Assembly: GCF_000010505.1 (NCBI RefSeq)
Contig: NC_010729.1
Span: forward strand, 916,501-980,500
Direction of reading: 5' to 3'
DNA: 64,000 bases
Source of the DNA: Porphyromonas gingivalis ATCC 33277
GTDB taxonomy: Bacteria > Bacteroidota > Bacteroidia > Bacteroidales > Porphyromonadaceae
In this document: positions 34,984-44,877 of the stretch, piece by piece
Layout of the letters: each line of letters begins with the position of its first letter
Numbering within the stretch: position 1 is the stretch's first letter
Program-made: the position numbers and the translations under genes
The notes under the pieces: generated by a model
What the model was told of the DNA's origin: nothing
Seen by the model: only the letters and a program-made list of their open reading frames with translations
The model's database searches: none

Positions 34984-36053
34984 ACGTCAGTTCGACGTAA
35001 GAAAAAGCCAATGAATTTGTTTTCTGATTAGGGTTAAACGCCCAAAGAACGTGGGCATTATGCTTGAAAAAGTAGCGAATTATTTGTATCTTAGCTGTTG
35101 ACAATCAATAAGATACGAACAAACAAAACGCTACTTTATGAAGACAAATATAGTTGATGTTTTTTGCATCATAGATGATTTCTCCAAGCTTTTTGATGAA
35201 GCAATCAAGAAAAAGACCCTCGAAGAGGCAGACAAAAAACGCAGGAATAGAAAGTTTAAGATGTCGGACAGTGAGGTCATGACCATCCTGATCCTGTTTC
35301 ATCTGTCAAGATACCGAGATTTGAAAGCTTTTTATCTTCAATACATCACCCATTCTTGTCGATCCGAGTTCCCACATCTTGTCTCTTATAATCGCTTTGT
35401 GGAGCTGCAAAGCAGGGTAGGTTTCAAGCTGATAGCATTTCTCAATATGTGTTGTTTGGGTCAATGTACAGGCATCTCTTTCATCGATTCCACCCCACTG
35501 AAGGCTTGTCATATCAAACGAGCTCATGGGCATAGGACAATGAGGGGATGGGCTCAAAAAGGCAAAAGCACCATGGGTTGGTTTTATGGATTCAAGCTAC
35601 ATATTGTTATCAACGACAGGGGTGAAATCATCAACTATCAAATCACACCGGGCAATTGTGATGACAGAGAACCTCTGAAAGACGGAACATTCACCAAGAA
35701 TCTTTTTGGCAAACTCATTGCCGATAGAGGCTACATTTCCCAAAACCTTTTTGACCGGCTCTTTGTCGATGACATCCACATGATAACCAAAATCAAAAAG
35801 AACATGAAGAACTCCCTGATGCATCTATATGACAAAGTTTTATTGAGAAAGAGAGCCTTGATCGAAACGGTCAATGATATGCTCAAAAATGTCTGTCAGA
35901 TAGAGCACACGAGACATCGCAGTGTCAACAATTTTGTCACCAACCTGATCTCCGGTATCATCGCTTACAACATCCTGCCTAAAAAGCCTGAACTCAATAT
36001 TGAAATCATCAGAAACCCTAACTTTCCTATTTCCGCTTAGATCGAACTGACGT
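34984..36053 (+). mobile_element. IS982-family insertion sequence, copy A
   Basis: A 1070-bp element with perfect 12-bp inverted ends (ACGTCAGTTCGA at 34984-34995; TCGAACTGACGT at 36042-36053). It resembles the IS195-type element of P. gingivalis by size and 300-codon transposase. Its left flank (ATTATTA) does not match its right flank (AATCGTT), but it does match the flank of the inverted copy B. This identifies the pair as the ends of an inversion. Confidence 0.92.
35138..36040 (+). CDS. IS982-family transposase, copy A
   Basis: The 300-residue DDE transposase has SFIDSTPLKACH (first Asp, about residue 125), a GFKLHIVINDRGEI strand pair, LIADRGYISQNLFDRL (second Asp, about 203) and KRALIETVNDMLKN (Glu, about 248). 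It differs from the copy at 55313-56215 at a single visible residue (EEADKK versus EEEDKK). The gene is intact. Confidence 0.94.
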   Translation: MKTNIVDVFCIIDDFSKLFDEAIKKKTLEEADKKRRNRKFKMSDSEVMTILILFHLSRYRDLKAFYLQYITHSCRSEFPHLVSYNRFVELQSRVGFKLIAFLNMCCLGQCTGISFIDSTPLKACHIKRAHGHRTMRGWAQKGKSTMGWFYGFKLHIVINDRGEIINYQITPGNCDDREPLKDGTFTKNLFGKLIADRGYISQNLFDRLFVDDIHMITKIKKNMKNSLMHLYDKVLLRKRALIETVNDMLKNVCQIEHTRHRSVNNFVTNLISGIIAYNILPKKPELNIEIIRNPNFPISA

Positions 36054-36101
36054 AATCGTTAGGTTTATAAGTGTGTTAACAGTTCAAATGCGATTGCCCT
36101 G
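36054..36101. mobile_element. Split MITE, left-hand half (48-bp terminal repeat)
   Basis: These 48 bases match 56450-56497 with one mismatch. They end in GCCCTG next to TATCCGAGAA (36102-36111), the reverse complement of the 10-bp TSD TTCTCGGATA at 56498-56507. The two ends of one MITE thus lie 20 kb apart in the same direction, which is only possible after inversion of one of them. Confidence 0.9.
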
Positions 36102-36143
36102 TATCCGAGAAATAATGCAGCAACTATCTCTCGGAAAAAGCAC

Positions 36144-36151
36144 TACCTTTG
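36144..36151 (+). promoter_or_regulatory. -7 box for purH
   Basis: TACCTTTG matches TAnnTTTG, 50 bases before the purH ATG and 32 bases inside the inversion/MITE junction. The core promoter appears preserved. Confidence 0.5.
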
Positions 36152-36200
36152 TAGTCATTCCAATTTAATTACGTAGTAATCAAGCAGCAAATTGCGTGTG

Positions 36201-37718
36201 ATGGAAAAGGTTATCCGCAGAGCTCTCATATCGGTCTATCATAAAGAAGGTTTGGCCGAGATACTGGCCGAATTGAACAGACAAGGGGTAGAGTTCGTAT
36301 CCACAGGAGGAACTCATGAATTTATCACTTCGCTCGGTTATGCGTGTCGGGCCGTGGATGATCTGACGCGTTATCCTTCGATGCTCGGGGGACGGGTGAA
36401 GACATTACACCCAATGATCTTCGGCGGTATTTTGGCTCGTCGCGGTCATGAAAGCGATGTGCGAGAAGTAGGCGAGTACGGGTTACCTCTTATCGATTTG
36501 GTCATCGTGGATCTATATCCATTCGAGGCCACCGTGGCATCAGGAGCATCGGAAGAAGATATCATTGAGAAGATAGATATAGGCGGTATCTCTCTCATTA
36601 GAGGAGCTGCCAAAAACTTCGAAGATGTCGTTATCATCTCGTCACGGGCACAGTATGCCGGATTTTACAGCCTGCTGAAAGAGCAGGGAGCTCGAACCTC
36701 TTTGGCTGAACGCAGACATTATGCTCGAGAGGCTTTCGCTGTGAGTTCGGCATACGACAGTGCTATCTTCCGCTATTTCGATGATGGAGAGCAGACGGCT
36801 TTTCGTATGTCGGCAGATAGCCCGAAAGTGCTTCGCTATGGGGAGAACCCTCATCAGCGAGGATTCTTTTTCGGCAACTTCGACCGCTATTTCGATAAGC
36901 TCCAAGGAAAAGAAATCTCCTACAACAATTTGCAGGACATCGAAGCTGCGGTATCGCTTATCAGTGAGTTTTCCGCCCCCACCTTTGCCATCCTCAAGCA
37001 TACGAATGCCTGTGGCATAGCTTCGCGCGGTACACTGATCGAAGCTTGGCAGGCTGCTCTTGCCGGTGATCCCGTATCGGCTTTTGGCGGCATATTGGTG
37101 ACAAATACTCCTATCGATAGGGAGACAGCTCAGGAGATCGACAAGATTTTCTTCGAGGTGATCATTGCTCCCGACTACGATAATGCTGCCATGGAATATC
37201 TGACACGCAAGACGAACAGGATTATCCTTCTACAGAAAGAGCCTGTACGTGAGCAGTGGCAGTTCCGCTCCATGTTTGGCGGTGTGCTCATGCAGCAGGT
37301 GGATGGTGTGACAGCCAAGACTGTCGATTTCAAACCTGTAACACCCGTAGTGCCTACAGCAGATGAAACGGACGACCTCATCTTTGCCAATAAGGTAGTG
37401 AAGCATAGCAAGAGTAATGCTATTACTTTGGTCAAGGATAGCCAACTTTGTGCCAGTGGAGTTGGGCAGACCTCCAGAGTCGATGCTTTGCGACAGGCTA
37501 TCGATAAAGCACGGAATTTCGGCTTTGACCTGAATGGGGCTGTCATGGCCAGCGATGCTTTCTTTCCTTTTGCCGATTGTGTAGAGATAGCAGCCGAAGC
37601 AGGTATTCGCGCTATCATTCAGCCCGGAGGTTCCATTAAGGACAATCTGAGCATCGAAGAGGCCACAAAAAAAGGTATTGCCATGGTGATGACGGGTGTA
37701 AGACATTTCAAACATTAA
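36201..37718 (+). CDS. purH: Bifunctional AICAR formyltransferase / IMP cyclohydrolase
   Basis: PurH performs the last two steps of de novo IMP synthesis. The N-terminal cyclohydrolase domain is recognisable (RALISVYHKEG, STGGTHEFI, VKTLHPMIFGGILARR). The C-terminal formyltransferase shows RYGENPHQRGFF, KHTNACGIASRGT, FGGILVTNTP, KHSKSNAITLVKD and FPFADCVEIAAEAG. The ATG at 36201 gives 505 residues, a normal length; a TTG nine bases earlier is less likely. It stands directly beside the rearranged IS/MITE boundary and about 100 bases before mreB. Confidence 0.96.
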   Translation: MEKVIRRALISVYHKEGLAEILAELNRQGVEFVSTGGTHEFITSLGYACRAVDDLTRYPSMLGGRVKTLHPMIFGGILARRGHESDVREVGEYGLPLIDLVIVDLYPFEATVASGASEEDIIEKIDIGGISLIRGAAKNFEDVVIISSRAQYAGFYSLLKEQGARTSLAERRHYAREAFAVSSAYDSAIFRYFDDGEQTAFRMSADSPKVLRYGENPHQRGFFFGNFDRYFDKLQGKEISYNNLQDIEAAVSLISEFSAPTFAILKHTNACGIASRGTLIEAWQAALAGDPVSAFGGILVTNTPIDRETAQEIDKIFFEVIIAPDYDNAAMEYLTRKTNRIILLQKEPVREQWQFRSMFGGVLMQQVDGVTAKTVDFKPVTPVVPTADETDDLIFANKVVKHSKSNAITLVKDSQLCASGVGQTSRVDALRQAIDKARNFGFDLNGAVMASDAFFPFADCVEIAAEAGIRAIIQPGGSIKDNLSIEEATKKGIAMVMTGVRHFKH

Positions 37719-37820
37719 CAAAAACATAGAAAATAGGCCTGTCGCAAGAGAATGGTCGGGGTATAGGACTCCCGTACCGTCACAAGCACAGGAAATGCTT
37801 TTCTACAGATACAGAACAAG

Positions 37821-38840
37821 ATGGGATTATTTTCTTTTCGACAGGAATTGGCCATTGACTTAGGTACGGCTAATACGATAATCATCAAAGATGGTAAGGT
37901 CGTCTTGGACGAACCTTCCGTAGTAGCATTCGATCGTCGCACGGATGAAGTGATAGCAGTAGGGACAGATGCTCGTGAGATGTATGAGAAAGGACACCAG
38001 CATATCAGGACAGTACGCCCCTTGCGAGATGGTGTGATAGCCGACTTCAAAGCTGCCGAGCAGATGATAAGCGGTATGATCCGTATGATCGGTAAGAAGC
38101 ATCGCTGGATCCATCCATCGCTCCGCATGGTGATCGGTATACCTTCGGGTAGTACGGAAGTCGAGATGCGTGCCGTGCGCGACTCCAGCGAGCATGCAGG
38201 TGGGCGTGACGTATATATGATATATGAACCTATGGCTGCTGCTGTGGGTATCGGCATCGATGTATTGGCTCCGGAGGGAAATATGATTGTGGATATAGGT
38301 GGAGGTACAACGGAGATCGCCGTCATTTCACTGGGCGGTATCGTCATGGACCAGTCCATTCGTGTAGCCGGTGATGAACTGACCAATGATATTATGGACT
38401 ATATGCGCCGCGAACACAATGTAAAGATCGGGGAGCGTACAGCTGAGCAGATCAAAATCAATGTAGGTGCAGCTTCGGAAGACTTGGCTTCACCGCCCGA
38501 GACCTATCTGGTCTGCGGTGCAGACCAGATGGATACCCTTCCGAGGAAGATACCCGTAAGTTATAAGGAGGTGGCACATTGTCTGGAGAAGTCCATCGTG
38601 AAGATCGAAGCTGCCATCCTCAAAGCATTGGAGGAAACCCCTCCCGAACTCTATGCCGACATCGTAAGGAACGGTGTATTCCTGACCGGAGGAGGAGCTA
38701 TGTTGCGCGGTTTGGACAAGCGTCTGACCGATCGTTTCGGTATCACTTTCCAAGTAGCCGATGAGCCTCTGTTGGCTGTAGCCAAGGGTACGGGGATTGC
38801 GCTTAAATACGTGGACACATTCAACTTCCTGATCCGATAG
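37821..38840 (+). CDS. mreB: Rod-shape determining actin homologue MreB
   Basis: The 339-residue protein is an actin-fold ATPase: phosphate-1 LAIDLGTANT (residues 10-19), phosphate-2 IVDIGGGTTEIAVI (about 155) and the adenosine motif FLTGGGAMLRGL (about 290). MreB filaments guide the elongation machinery of peptidoglycan synthesis. It heads the gene order mreB-mreC-mreD-mrdA-rodA, a compact operon with overlaps, as in other Bacteroidales. Confidence 0.96.
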   Translation: MGLFSFRQELAIDLGTANTIIIKDGKVVLDEPSVVAFDRRTDEVIAVGTDAREMYEKGHQHIRTVRPLRDGVIADFKAAEQMISGMIRMIGKKHRWIHPSLRMVIGIPSGSTEVEMRAVRDSSEHAGGRDVYMIYEPMAAAVGIGIDVLAPEGNMIVDIGGGTTEIAVISLGGIVMDQSIRVAGDELTNDIMDYMRREHNVKIGERTAEQIKINVGAASEDLASPPETYLVCGADQMDTLPRKIPVSYKEVAHCLEKSIVKIEAAILKALEETPPELYADIVRNGVFLTGGGAMLRGLDKRLTDRFGITFQVADEPLLAVAKGTGIALKYVDTFNFLIR

Positions 38841-38877
38841 AGATAGTCCGAAAAACTTTCTTCCTGCATGCTCTAAC

Positions 38878-39765
38878 ATGCGTAAGCTCATCGAGTTTAT
38901 AGTACGTCATCAACATTGGCTACTGTTTCTTTTTCTGGAGACGGTAGCCTTTGTCGTACTCTTCAACGATAGCATCTACCATCGAGCGCAGGGAATGGCG
39001 GTAGCCAATGCCCTGACGGGGCGCATCAATAGCCTGACGGGCGAAGTGCGCAGTTATATGAGTCTGCGTGAGAAAAATCGTATGCTTCTCGATGCCAATG
39101 CACGGTTGGAGTTGGAGTACATTTCGCTCAAGAGAGCTGTTGATGCAGCCGTAGCCGATTCTGTACGCCCCCTACTGTTCCGGCCGGATTCCCTCAATCC
39201 GCAACCAGTGGAGATGGACTACCTGAGAGCACAGGTGGTCAATGCTTCCTATAACAGGGTGGAGAATTTCATGACCATAGATAAGGGACGAGCCGATGGT
39301 GTACTGCCGGAAATGGGTGTAGTGTCGGCTACGGGTGTGGTGGGTGCCGTAACGGCTGCTTCAGATCATTATGCTATTGTGATCCCGATCATCAACCCGA
39401 AATTCAAACTCAGTTGCCGACTCAAGGGAAGCGAATATGTAGGTTCCATTCTGTGGGAGAAGCCCGGGAGCAATGTAGCCCAGCTGACCGATCTGCCCCG
39501 TCACGTGCAGTTAGCACAGGGAGATACGGTAGTAACGAGCGGGTATTCATCCATCTTCCCTGCTAACCTGATGGTCGGACGTGTGGGCAAGATAAAGGGC
39601 AAGGATACGCCTTTGGCCGAGAGAAATTCGTTCAGTGCCGTACCTGTAATCCTGTCTGCCGACTTCGGTAGGCTGACGGATGTGTATGTGATCCTGAACA
39701 AGATCGATATAGAGAGGCAAAAGCTGGAGGAGGAAAACGGCATACCCAAAACGGAGGCTTACTGA
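38878..39765 (+). CDS. mreC: Rod-shape determining protein MreC
   Basis: The 295-residue protein has one N-terminal transmembrane helix (LLFLFLETVAFVVLF), a periplasmic coiled coil (about 50-90) and the MreC beta domain (VVNASYNRVENFMTIDKGRADGV, GVVGAVTAAS). It links MreB to the periplasmic synthases. The stop codon overlaps the mreD start by one base. Confidence 0.94.
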   Translation: MRKLIEFIVRHQHWLLFLFLETVAFVVLFNDSIYHRAQGMAVANALTGRINSLTGEVRSYMSLREKNRMLLDANARLELEYISLKRAVDAAVADSVRPLLFRPDSLNPQPVEMDYLRAQVVNASYNRVENFMTIDKGRADGVLPEMGVVSATGVVGAVTAASDHYAIVIPIINPKFKLSCRLKGSEYVGSILWEKPGSNVAQLTDLPRHVQLAQGDTVVTSGYSSIFPANLMVGRVGKIKGKDTPLAERNSFSAVPVILSADFGRLTDVYVILNKIDIERQKLEEENGIPKTEAY

Positions 39766-40283
39766 TGATTCGTGAGATAAGGTTTTTCTTGGCAGCTGTG
39801 CTGCTGGTTCTACTACAGGTATGGGTGTTCAACTACATATTTCTGTTCAAAGTAGCCACCCCTTTCGTCTATATATATACTCTGATGCTGTTGCCGCTGA
39901 ACGTGTCTGTTTCCGCTCTCTTGTGGCGAGCATTCATAATAGGCATGTTCCTCGATATCCTTAGTGGAGTACCCGGGCTGCATGCCGCATCATTGACGGC
40001 TACGGCTTTCGTCCGCAACGGGCTGGCACGTCCTTTCTTGGAAAAGGATTCGGACTTGGGGTATCCACCGTCGGCACGGAATCTGAAAGTCGGTATATAT
40101 GTATTCGTGCTGGAGCTTACCATCATACATCATCTGCTCCTTTTCATTCTGGACTCGTGGAGCCTGTCGAGTGTGCCGTATATGCTGCTTCGTACAGGAG
40201 CAAGCATCCTGCTGACTTATCTGCTATTGCTTATTATGAACTCGCTTTTCGGCAAGAGACTCAAAATGCCAGAAAATGAGTAA
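39765..40283 (+). CDS. mreD: Rod-shape determining protein MreD
   Basis: The 172-residue integral membrane protein has about five helices and the MreD-type arrangement, including a conserved-looking GMFLDILSGVPGLHAASLT segment near residue 62. It is identified partly by position between mreC and mrdA. It overlaps the next gene by 8 bases. Confidence 0.88.
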   Translation: MIREIRFFLAAVLLVLLQVWVFNYIFLFKVATPFVYIYTLMLLPLNVSVSALLWRAFIIGMFLDILSGVPGLHAASLTATAFVRNGLARPFLEKDSDLGYPPSARNLKVGIYVFVLELTIIHHLLLFILDSWSLSSVPYMLLRTGASILLTYLLLLIMNSLFGKRLKMPENE

Positions 40284-42141
40284 ACAGCGGAAAGATCCCA
40301 ACGAAAAACATCGTTTCCTATTGGTGATAGCCACTATCTGTGTGGTATTCATCTATGCGATACGCCTTTTCTATTTGCAAATCCTAAGTCCGAACTATAA
40401 GGCTCGTGCCGATAGCAATGCTTTCTATCAGAAGCCTGTATATCCTTCGCGTGGGGTGATATACGACCGCAACGGAGAGCTCCTCGTGTATAACGAACCG
40501 GCCTATGACCTTGTAGCCGTGACGAAAGAGGTAGGCGAATTCGATACCCTTGCCCTGTACCAGACCTTGAATGTGGAGCCGGAGTATGTACGCAAGCGTT
40601 TTCAGGACATAAGGGATCGTCGTATCAACCCCGGCTATTCGCCTTACGTACCTCAACTCCTGCTGGCGCAATTGAACCCTCGCGAAGCGGGACGTTTTCA
40701 GGAGCAGCTGTTCAAATTCCCGGGCTTTTCCATTCGTCCCCGTGCCATCCGTCAATATAAGTATCATGGAGCCGCACATGTGCTGGGCTATCTTTCCGAA
40801 GCGAATATGCGTGACTTAGAGCGCGACAGCTCGCTCATTGCCGGCGACTATGTGGGTAGAAGCGGTATAGAGCGTCAGTACGAGAAAACGCTCCGAGGCG
40901 AAAAAGGGATAGAAGTCCTGCTTCGTGACGCTCGCGGTCGTATCAAAGGACACTACTCCGATGGCAAATACGATTCGCCGGCCATTCCCGGACGCGATCT
41001 GACCCTTTCGATCGACAGCAAGCTACAGACACTGGGCGAACAGCTGATGCAGGGGAAGCGCGGAGCTATAGTAATGATCGAACCGGAGACGGGGGAAGTA
41101 CTCTGTCTCGTCTCTTCACCCTCCTACGATCCCTCGCTACTTGCCGGTAAGGACAGGGGGAAAAATCATCTGGAGATGGAACATGATCGAAACAAGCCCC
41201 TGTATGCCCGTGCCATTCAGGCCACCTATCCTCCCGGCTCCACTTTCAAACCGGCACAAGGGGCTATCTTTCTGCAGGAAGGGGTGATCAGGCCTACGGA
41301 TGCTTTTAGCTGTTATCACGGTTTCCCTCCCCTGAACAACAGACCGGCCTGTCACAGCCACGGCTCTCCGCTCAGTCTGGTGCCGGCATTGGCCACCAGC
41401 TGTAATGCCTTCTTCTGCTGGGGGCTTCGTGCCATGCTGGACAGCAGGCGGTTCTATCCTTCCGTTCAGGAGGCATTCGAGCATTGGAAGAACAGGATCG
41501 TCGGACTGGGGTTCGGCTACAGGCTTGGACTGGATCTGCCCGGGGAGAGGCGAGGCTATATCCCCAACAGCAAGGTGTACGACAAGGCTTATAAGGGGCG
41601 ATGGAATTCCTCCACCATTATTTCCATCTCGATCGGTCAGGGCGAAATCCTGGCCACTCCGCTCCAAATAGCCAATCTGGGTGTCATCATTGCCAACAGG
41701 GGACGCTATCGCCGTCCGCATGTGGTGAAAGCCATTCAGGGGATCCCCCTCGATACAGCTTATACGAACTGGCAGAATAGCGGCATCAGTCCGGCGAATA
41801 TGGAGTATATAGTAGAAGGAATGGCGAGAGCCGTAACGGGCGGAACCTGTCATGCAGCCAACTTCGCCCCGGGGGAAATAGAGGTATGTGGCAAGACGGG
41901 TACAGCCGAGAATCCTCACGGTAAAGACCACTCGGCTTTCCTTGGCTTTGCCCCTCGCAACAATCCGAAGGTGGTCGTATCCGTCTATGTGGAGAACGGC
42001 GGCTTCGGAGCCGTGTACGGAGTCCCCATCGGACGAGTAATGATGGAGTATTATCTCCGCGAAGGCAAACTGTCTCCGGAGGGCGAAGCCGTGGCCACGA
42101 AGATGTCCAACACTGCAATTCACTACAGCAATGTCTTTTAA
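40276..42141 (+). CDS. mrdA: Penicillin-binding protein 2 (elongasome transpeptidase)
   Basis: The 621-residue class B PBP has an N-terminal membrane anchor, a dimerisation/pedestal domain (RGVIYDRNGELLVYN near residue 58) and the transpeptidase core with STFK (Ser322), the SCN motif (LATSCNAFF) and KTG (CGKTGTAENP). It crosslinks peptidoglycan during side-wall growth together with the RodA polymerase encoded next. The genes overlap by 11 bases. Confidence 0.95.
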   Translation: MSKQRKDPNEKHRFLLVIATICVVFIYAIRLFYLQILSPNYKARADSNAFYQKPVYPSRGVIYDRNGELLVYNEPAYDLVAVTKEVGEFDTLALYQTLNVEPEYVRKRFQDIRDRRINPGYSPYVPQLLLAQLNPREAGRFQEQLFKFPGFSIRPRAIRQYKYHGAAHVLGYLSEANMRDLERDSSLIAGDYVGRSGIERQYEKTLRGEKGIEVLLRDARGRIKGHYSDGKYDSPAIPGRDLTLSIDSKLQTLGEQLMQGKRGAIVMIEPETGEVLCLVSSPSYDPSLLAGKDRGKNHLEMEHDRNKPLYARAIQATYPPGSTFKPAQGAIFLQEGVIRPTDAFSCYHGFPPLNNRPACHSHGSPLSLVPALATSCNAFFCWGLRAMLDSRRFYPSVQEAFEHWKNRIVGLGFGYRLGLDLPGERRGYIPNSKVYDKAYKGRWNSSTIISISIGQGEILATPLQIANLGVIIANRGRYRRPHVVKAIQGIPLDTAYTNWQNSGISPANMEYIVEGMARAVTGGTCHAANFAPGEIEVCGKTGTAENPHGKDHSAFLGFAPRNNPKVVVSVYVENGGFGAVYGVPIGRVMMEYYLREGKLSPEGEAVATKMSNTAIHYSNVF

Positions 42142-43588
42142 GAGAGATCGAGGCGATTATAAGGGACGGATCGATTGGTTTACCATCATTCTGTATCTGC
42201 TGCTCGTCGTGGCCGGTTGGTTTGCTGTCTGCGGCGCAAGTTACGACTTCGACATATCCCACCTTTTCATGATGGGCGGTCGTCCGATGATGCAGCTCCT
42301 GTGGATCGGTCTCGCGGTGGTGATAGGCTTTATGGTTCTGCTCATGGAGACGGATATTTTCGAGTCGCTGGCTCCCGTCTTCTATGCCGCCATGTTGGGG
42401 CTTTTGGCTCTGACCATACTGATAGCTCCGGATATAAAAGGCTCGCATTCGTGGCTGGTGATAGGACCGTTGCGACTCCAGCCGGCCGAATTTGCCAAGG
42501 TGACTACAGCCCTCTTCCTGGCATGGAAGCTGAATCAGAACGACTTCGTCCTGCAGGGAATGAAGGCCTATGCCTCCACTTTTGCCATTATCCTCATCCC
42601 CGTACTGCTTATCCTGATGCAGAACGAAACGGGGTCTGCCCTCGTCTATATAGCTTTTTTCCTTGCCCTCTATCGTGAGGGAATGTCCGGCGTATTCATC
42701 GGCATTGCCTTCTGTGCCGTCCTCTTTTTCGTCACGGCTCTGAAGCTGCAAGGCGATGTGTGGTGGGGACATACGGATGCCGCCGAATGGTCTGTGGTCT
42801 CGATGGCTTTTGTGATAGGATTCTTCCTCGTGCGGATCTATACCAAGGAGCGAGGACGCTTCTATGTCGTGGCGGCAGGGCTTACTGCTGTCACCTATGC
42901 CGTAGCCATAGTGCTGTCGTACTTCGTGTCGGTGGATTTTGTCCTCGTGGCATACGGTCTCTTGGCAGCATTGATCGTATGGGCTTTGTCAATGGCCATC
43001 AAGCGGTATGTACTGTCGTATGCGCTGATAGCCGTTTTCGCCCTGTGTTCGGTGGGCTACTTCTATTCGGTGGACTATGTATTCAACAAAGTGATGCAGC
43101 CCCACCAGCAGATGCGTATCAGGGTTGCCTTGGGAATAGAGGACGATTTGCGCGGAGGAGGATACAATGTAGACCAGTCCAAGATAGCTATCGGCTCGGG
43201 CGGATTTATGGGCAAGGGGTTCCTGAAAGGGACACAGACCAAACTGAAATATGTGCCCGAGCAGGATACGGACTTTATCTTCTGTACCGTGGGCGAAGAG
43301 CAGGGGTTCTTAGGCTCCGTGCTGTTGCTGATCGGCTATGCCACGCTGATCATACGGATCGTTGCGTTGGCGGAGCGTCAGACCAAAGTCTTCTCGCGCG
43401 TCTATGGCCATAGCGTGGCGGCCATATTGCTCTTCCACCTCTCGATCAATGTCGGGATGGTGATCGGCCTGGTACCCGTTATCGGTATTCCCCTTCCCTT
43501 TTTCAGCTATGGAGGATCTTCTCTTTGGGGCTTTACCCTGTTGATCTTCATTTTTCTCCGGCTCGATGCCGACCGAGACTGCCGGTAG
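42131..43588 (+). CDS. rodA: Rod-shape determining SEDS glycosyltransferase RodA
   Basis: The 485-residue polytopic protein belongs to the SEDS family, which polymerises peptidoglycan glycan strands. Typical segments are GSHSWLVIGPLRLQPAEFAKVT (near residue 110) with the PAEF motif, QSKIAIGSGGFMGKGFLKGTQTKL (near 350), AEQDTDFIF-like EQDTDFIFCTVGEEQGF, and LPFFSYGGSSLWGF (C-terminus). It is longer than many RodA proteins because of an expanded middle with extra helices (about residues 185-320). It is the last gene of the elongation operon. Confidence 0.95.
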   Translation: MSFKRDRGDYKGRIDWFTIILYLLLVVAGWFAVCGASYDFDISHLFMMGGRPMMQLLWIGLAVVIGFMVLLMETDIFESLAPVFYAAMLGLLALTILIAPDIKGSHSWLVIGPLRLQPAEFAKVTTALFLAWKLNQNDFVLQGMKAYASTFAIILIPVLLILMQNETGSALVYIAFFLALYREGMSGVFIGIAFCAVLFFVTALKLQGDVWWGHTDAAEWSVVSMAFVIGFFLVRIYTKERGRFYVVAAGLTAVTYAVAIVLSYFVSVDFVLVAYGLLAALIVWALSMAIKRYVLSYALIAVFALCSVGYFYSVDYVFNKVMQPHQQMRIRVALGIEDDLRGGGYNVDQSKIAIGSGGFMGKGFLKGTQTKLKYVPEQDTDFIFCTVGEEQGFLGSVLLLIGYATLIIRIVALAERQTKVFSRVYGHSVAAILLFHLSINVGMVIGLVPVIGIPLPFFSYGGSSLWGFTLLIFIFLRLDADRDCR

Positions 43589-43615
43589 GGAGGAGCCGAA
43601 CCTCTTCAGCCGCCG

Positions 43616-44827
43616 TCAGAGATGCAGGCGCAGCAGTATGACCGAGAGGTTGTGCACCGTCTGCACGGCTGCAAACAGGAAGACTGCCATATCCATCGGG
43701 CGGTAGGCTTTCCGAGGGATCGACCGGTAAATCCATCCCAACAACATAGGCCAGAGAAAGACCCAATGTCCTCCGAATATCACCGCTTCGTTCATCCCGT
43801 ATCCTCCGATCACATTGACCCCTACATCCACTGACAGATATAGGAGCAGCAGCCAAACGAGCTTTTCCCTTCGCCTCAGCAAGGGGGCGGCGACAACCGT
43901 CGAGAGGAAAAGCAGCGGCACGATATACGACCAGGGCCGGCGATAGGGAGTAGGGCGCAGGGTGGTCTCTTCGTATCGGCGCGCCGGAGCCAGATCGCTG
44001 ATCAGGAGCGGATGGCCGAAGTATTCGGCTACCGATTCGTCGGCTCCCTGCCGGAAGTCGAACATGCGGATGGCCAGCGTACGCGGATCGTTCTCGGGTT
44101 GTCCCTGTTTGGCCGCCCGATAGGTGAAAAGCAGGCCGATCAGCAGGACGGTGAGCGAGAAAGCTCCTGCCAAGGCTGCTCCTTTCCTGATTCGCGAGCC
44201 TATCGTCCCTTTTTCCAAAAGGAAAGCCAAGGCCGGTTTGGCCACGTTGGTCAGGGTGATTCCTCCCAGCAGAAAGGCAAACCAGCGAATGGTGCCTCCG
44301 CCGAAACTCCCACGCATCTTGTACCGAACGGACAGTACGGTGATGGAAAGGGGAAGCAGGAAGAACGAGAGCGGATAGCTCTCGATAGTGAACGGCAGGG
44401 TAAGGGCTGTGAAGCTGCCGGCCGACAGGAGGGTGACGAGCAGGCTCCTCGTCCGTCCCTGACCCGCCACGCGGCGGAGATAGGCGTAGGTGGCCGTTAC
44501 GCCTGCTGCCGTGCACAACGTCATCAAGGTCAGACAAATGCCGAGAGCTAAGCTCTCTCCTCCGATTGTGACGAATCCGAACCGATTGAGGGCATAGAAG
44601 AGGTTCAGGAAGGGATGGCTTATGTCGAAGACACCTCCTGCCGTTTCGAAGCGATAGTAGTTGTCATAGCCCAGATATGCACCGATGAGTCCGTCGTGTG
44701 GCGTCAGCAGTCCGGTGGATGCGATGTGCATTGTCAGTGCTCCGTATAGCAGGCTGAGTATGCAGCATAGAACGGCTTCCTCTCGGTACCGACAGAGCAG
44801 TCTTCCGATGGCTCCCTTTCGTATCAT
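43616..44827 (-). CDS. Polytopic membrane protein (DUF6080-like)
   Basis: The 403-residue protein has about ten transmembrane helices with short loops, including an early luminal-type loop HDGLIGAYLGYDNYYRFETAGGVFDISHPFLN. The layout resembles C-type glycosyltransferases that use lipid-linked sugars, and I tentatively place it in DUF6080, seen in Porphyromonas and Bacteroides. No catalytic motif can be asserted. It is convergent with rodA and divergent from the HU-like gene. The 23-bp tandem array lies in the divergent promoter region. Confidence 0.7.
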   Translation of the reverse strand: MIRKGAIGRLLCRYREEAVLCCILSLLYGALTMHIASTGLLTPHDGLIGAYLGYDNYYRFETAGGVFDISHPFLNLFYALNRFGFVTIGGESLALGICLTLMTLCTAAGVTATYAYLRRVAGQGRTRSLLVTLLSAGSFTALTLPFTIESYPLSFFLLPLSITVLSVRYKMRGSFGGGTIRWFAFLLGGITLTNVAKPALAFLLEKGTIGSRIRKGAALAGAFSLTVLLIGLLFTYRAAKQGQPENDPRTLAIRMFDFRQGADESVAEYFGHPLLISDLAPARRYEETTLRPTPYRRPWSYIVPLLFLSTVVAAPLLRRREKLVWLLLLYLSVDVGVNVIGGYGMNEAVIFGGHWVFLWPMLLGWIYRSIPRKAYRPMDMAVFLFAAVQTVHNLSVILLRLHL

Positions 44828-44877
44828 TTCAGGCGTTTCAGTTCTTAGTGTTGCAAATGTAGATATTATATAATGAT

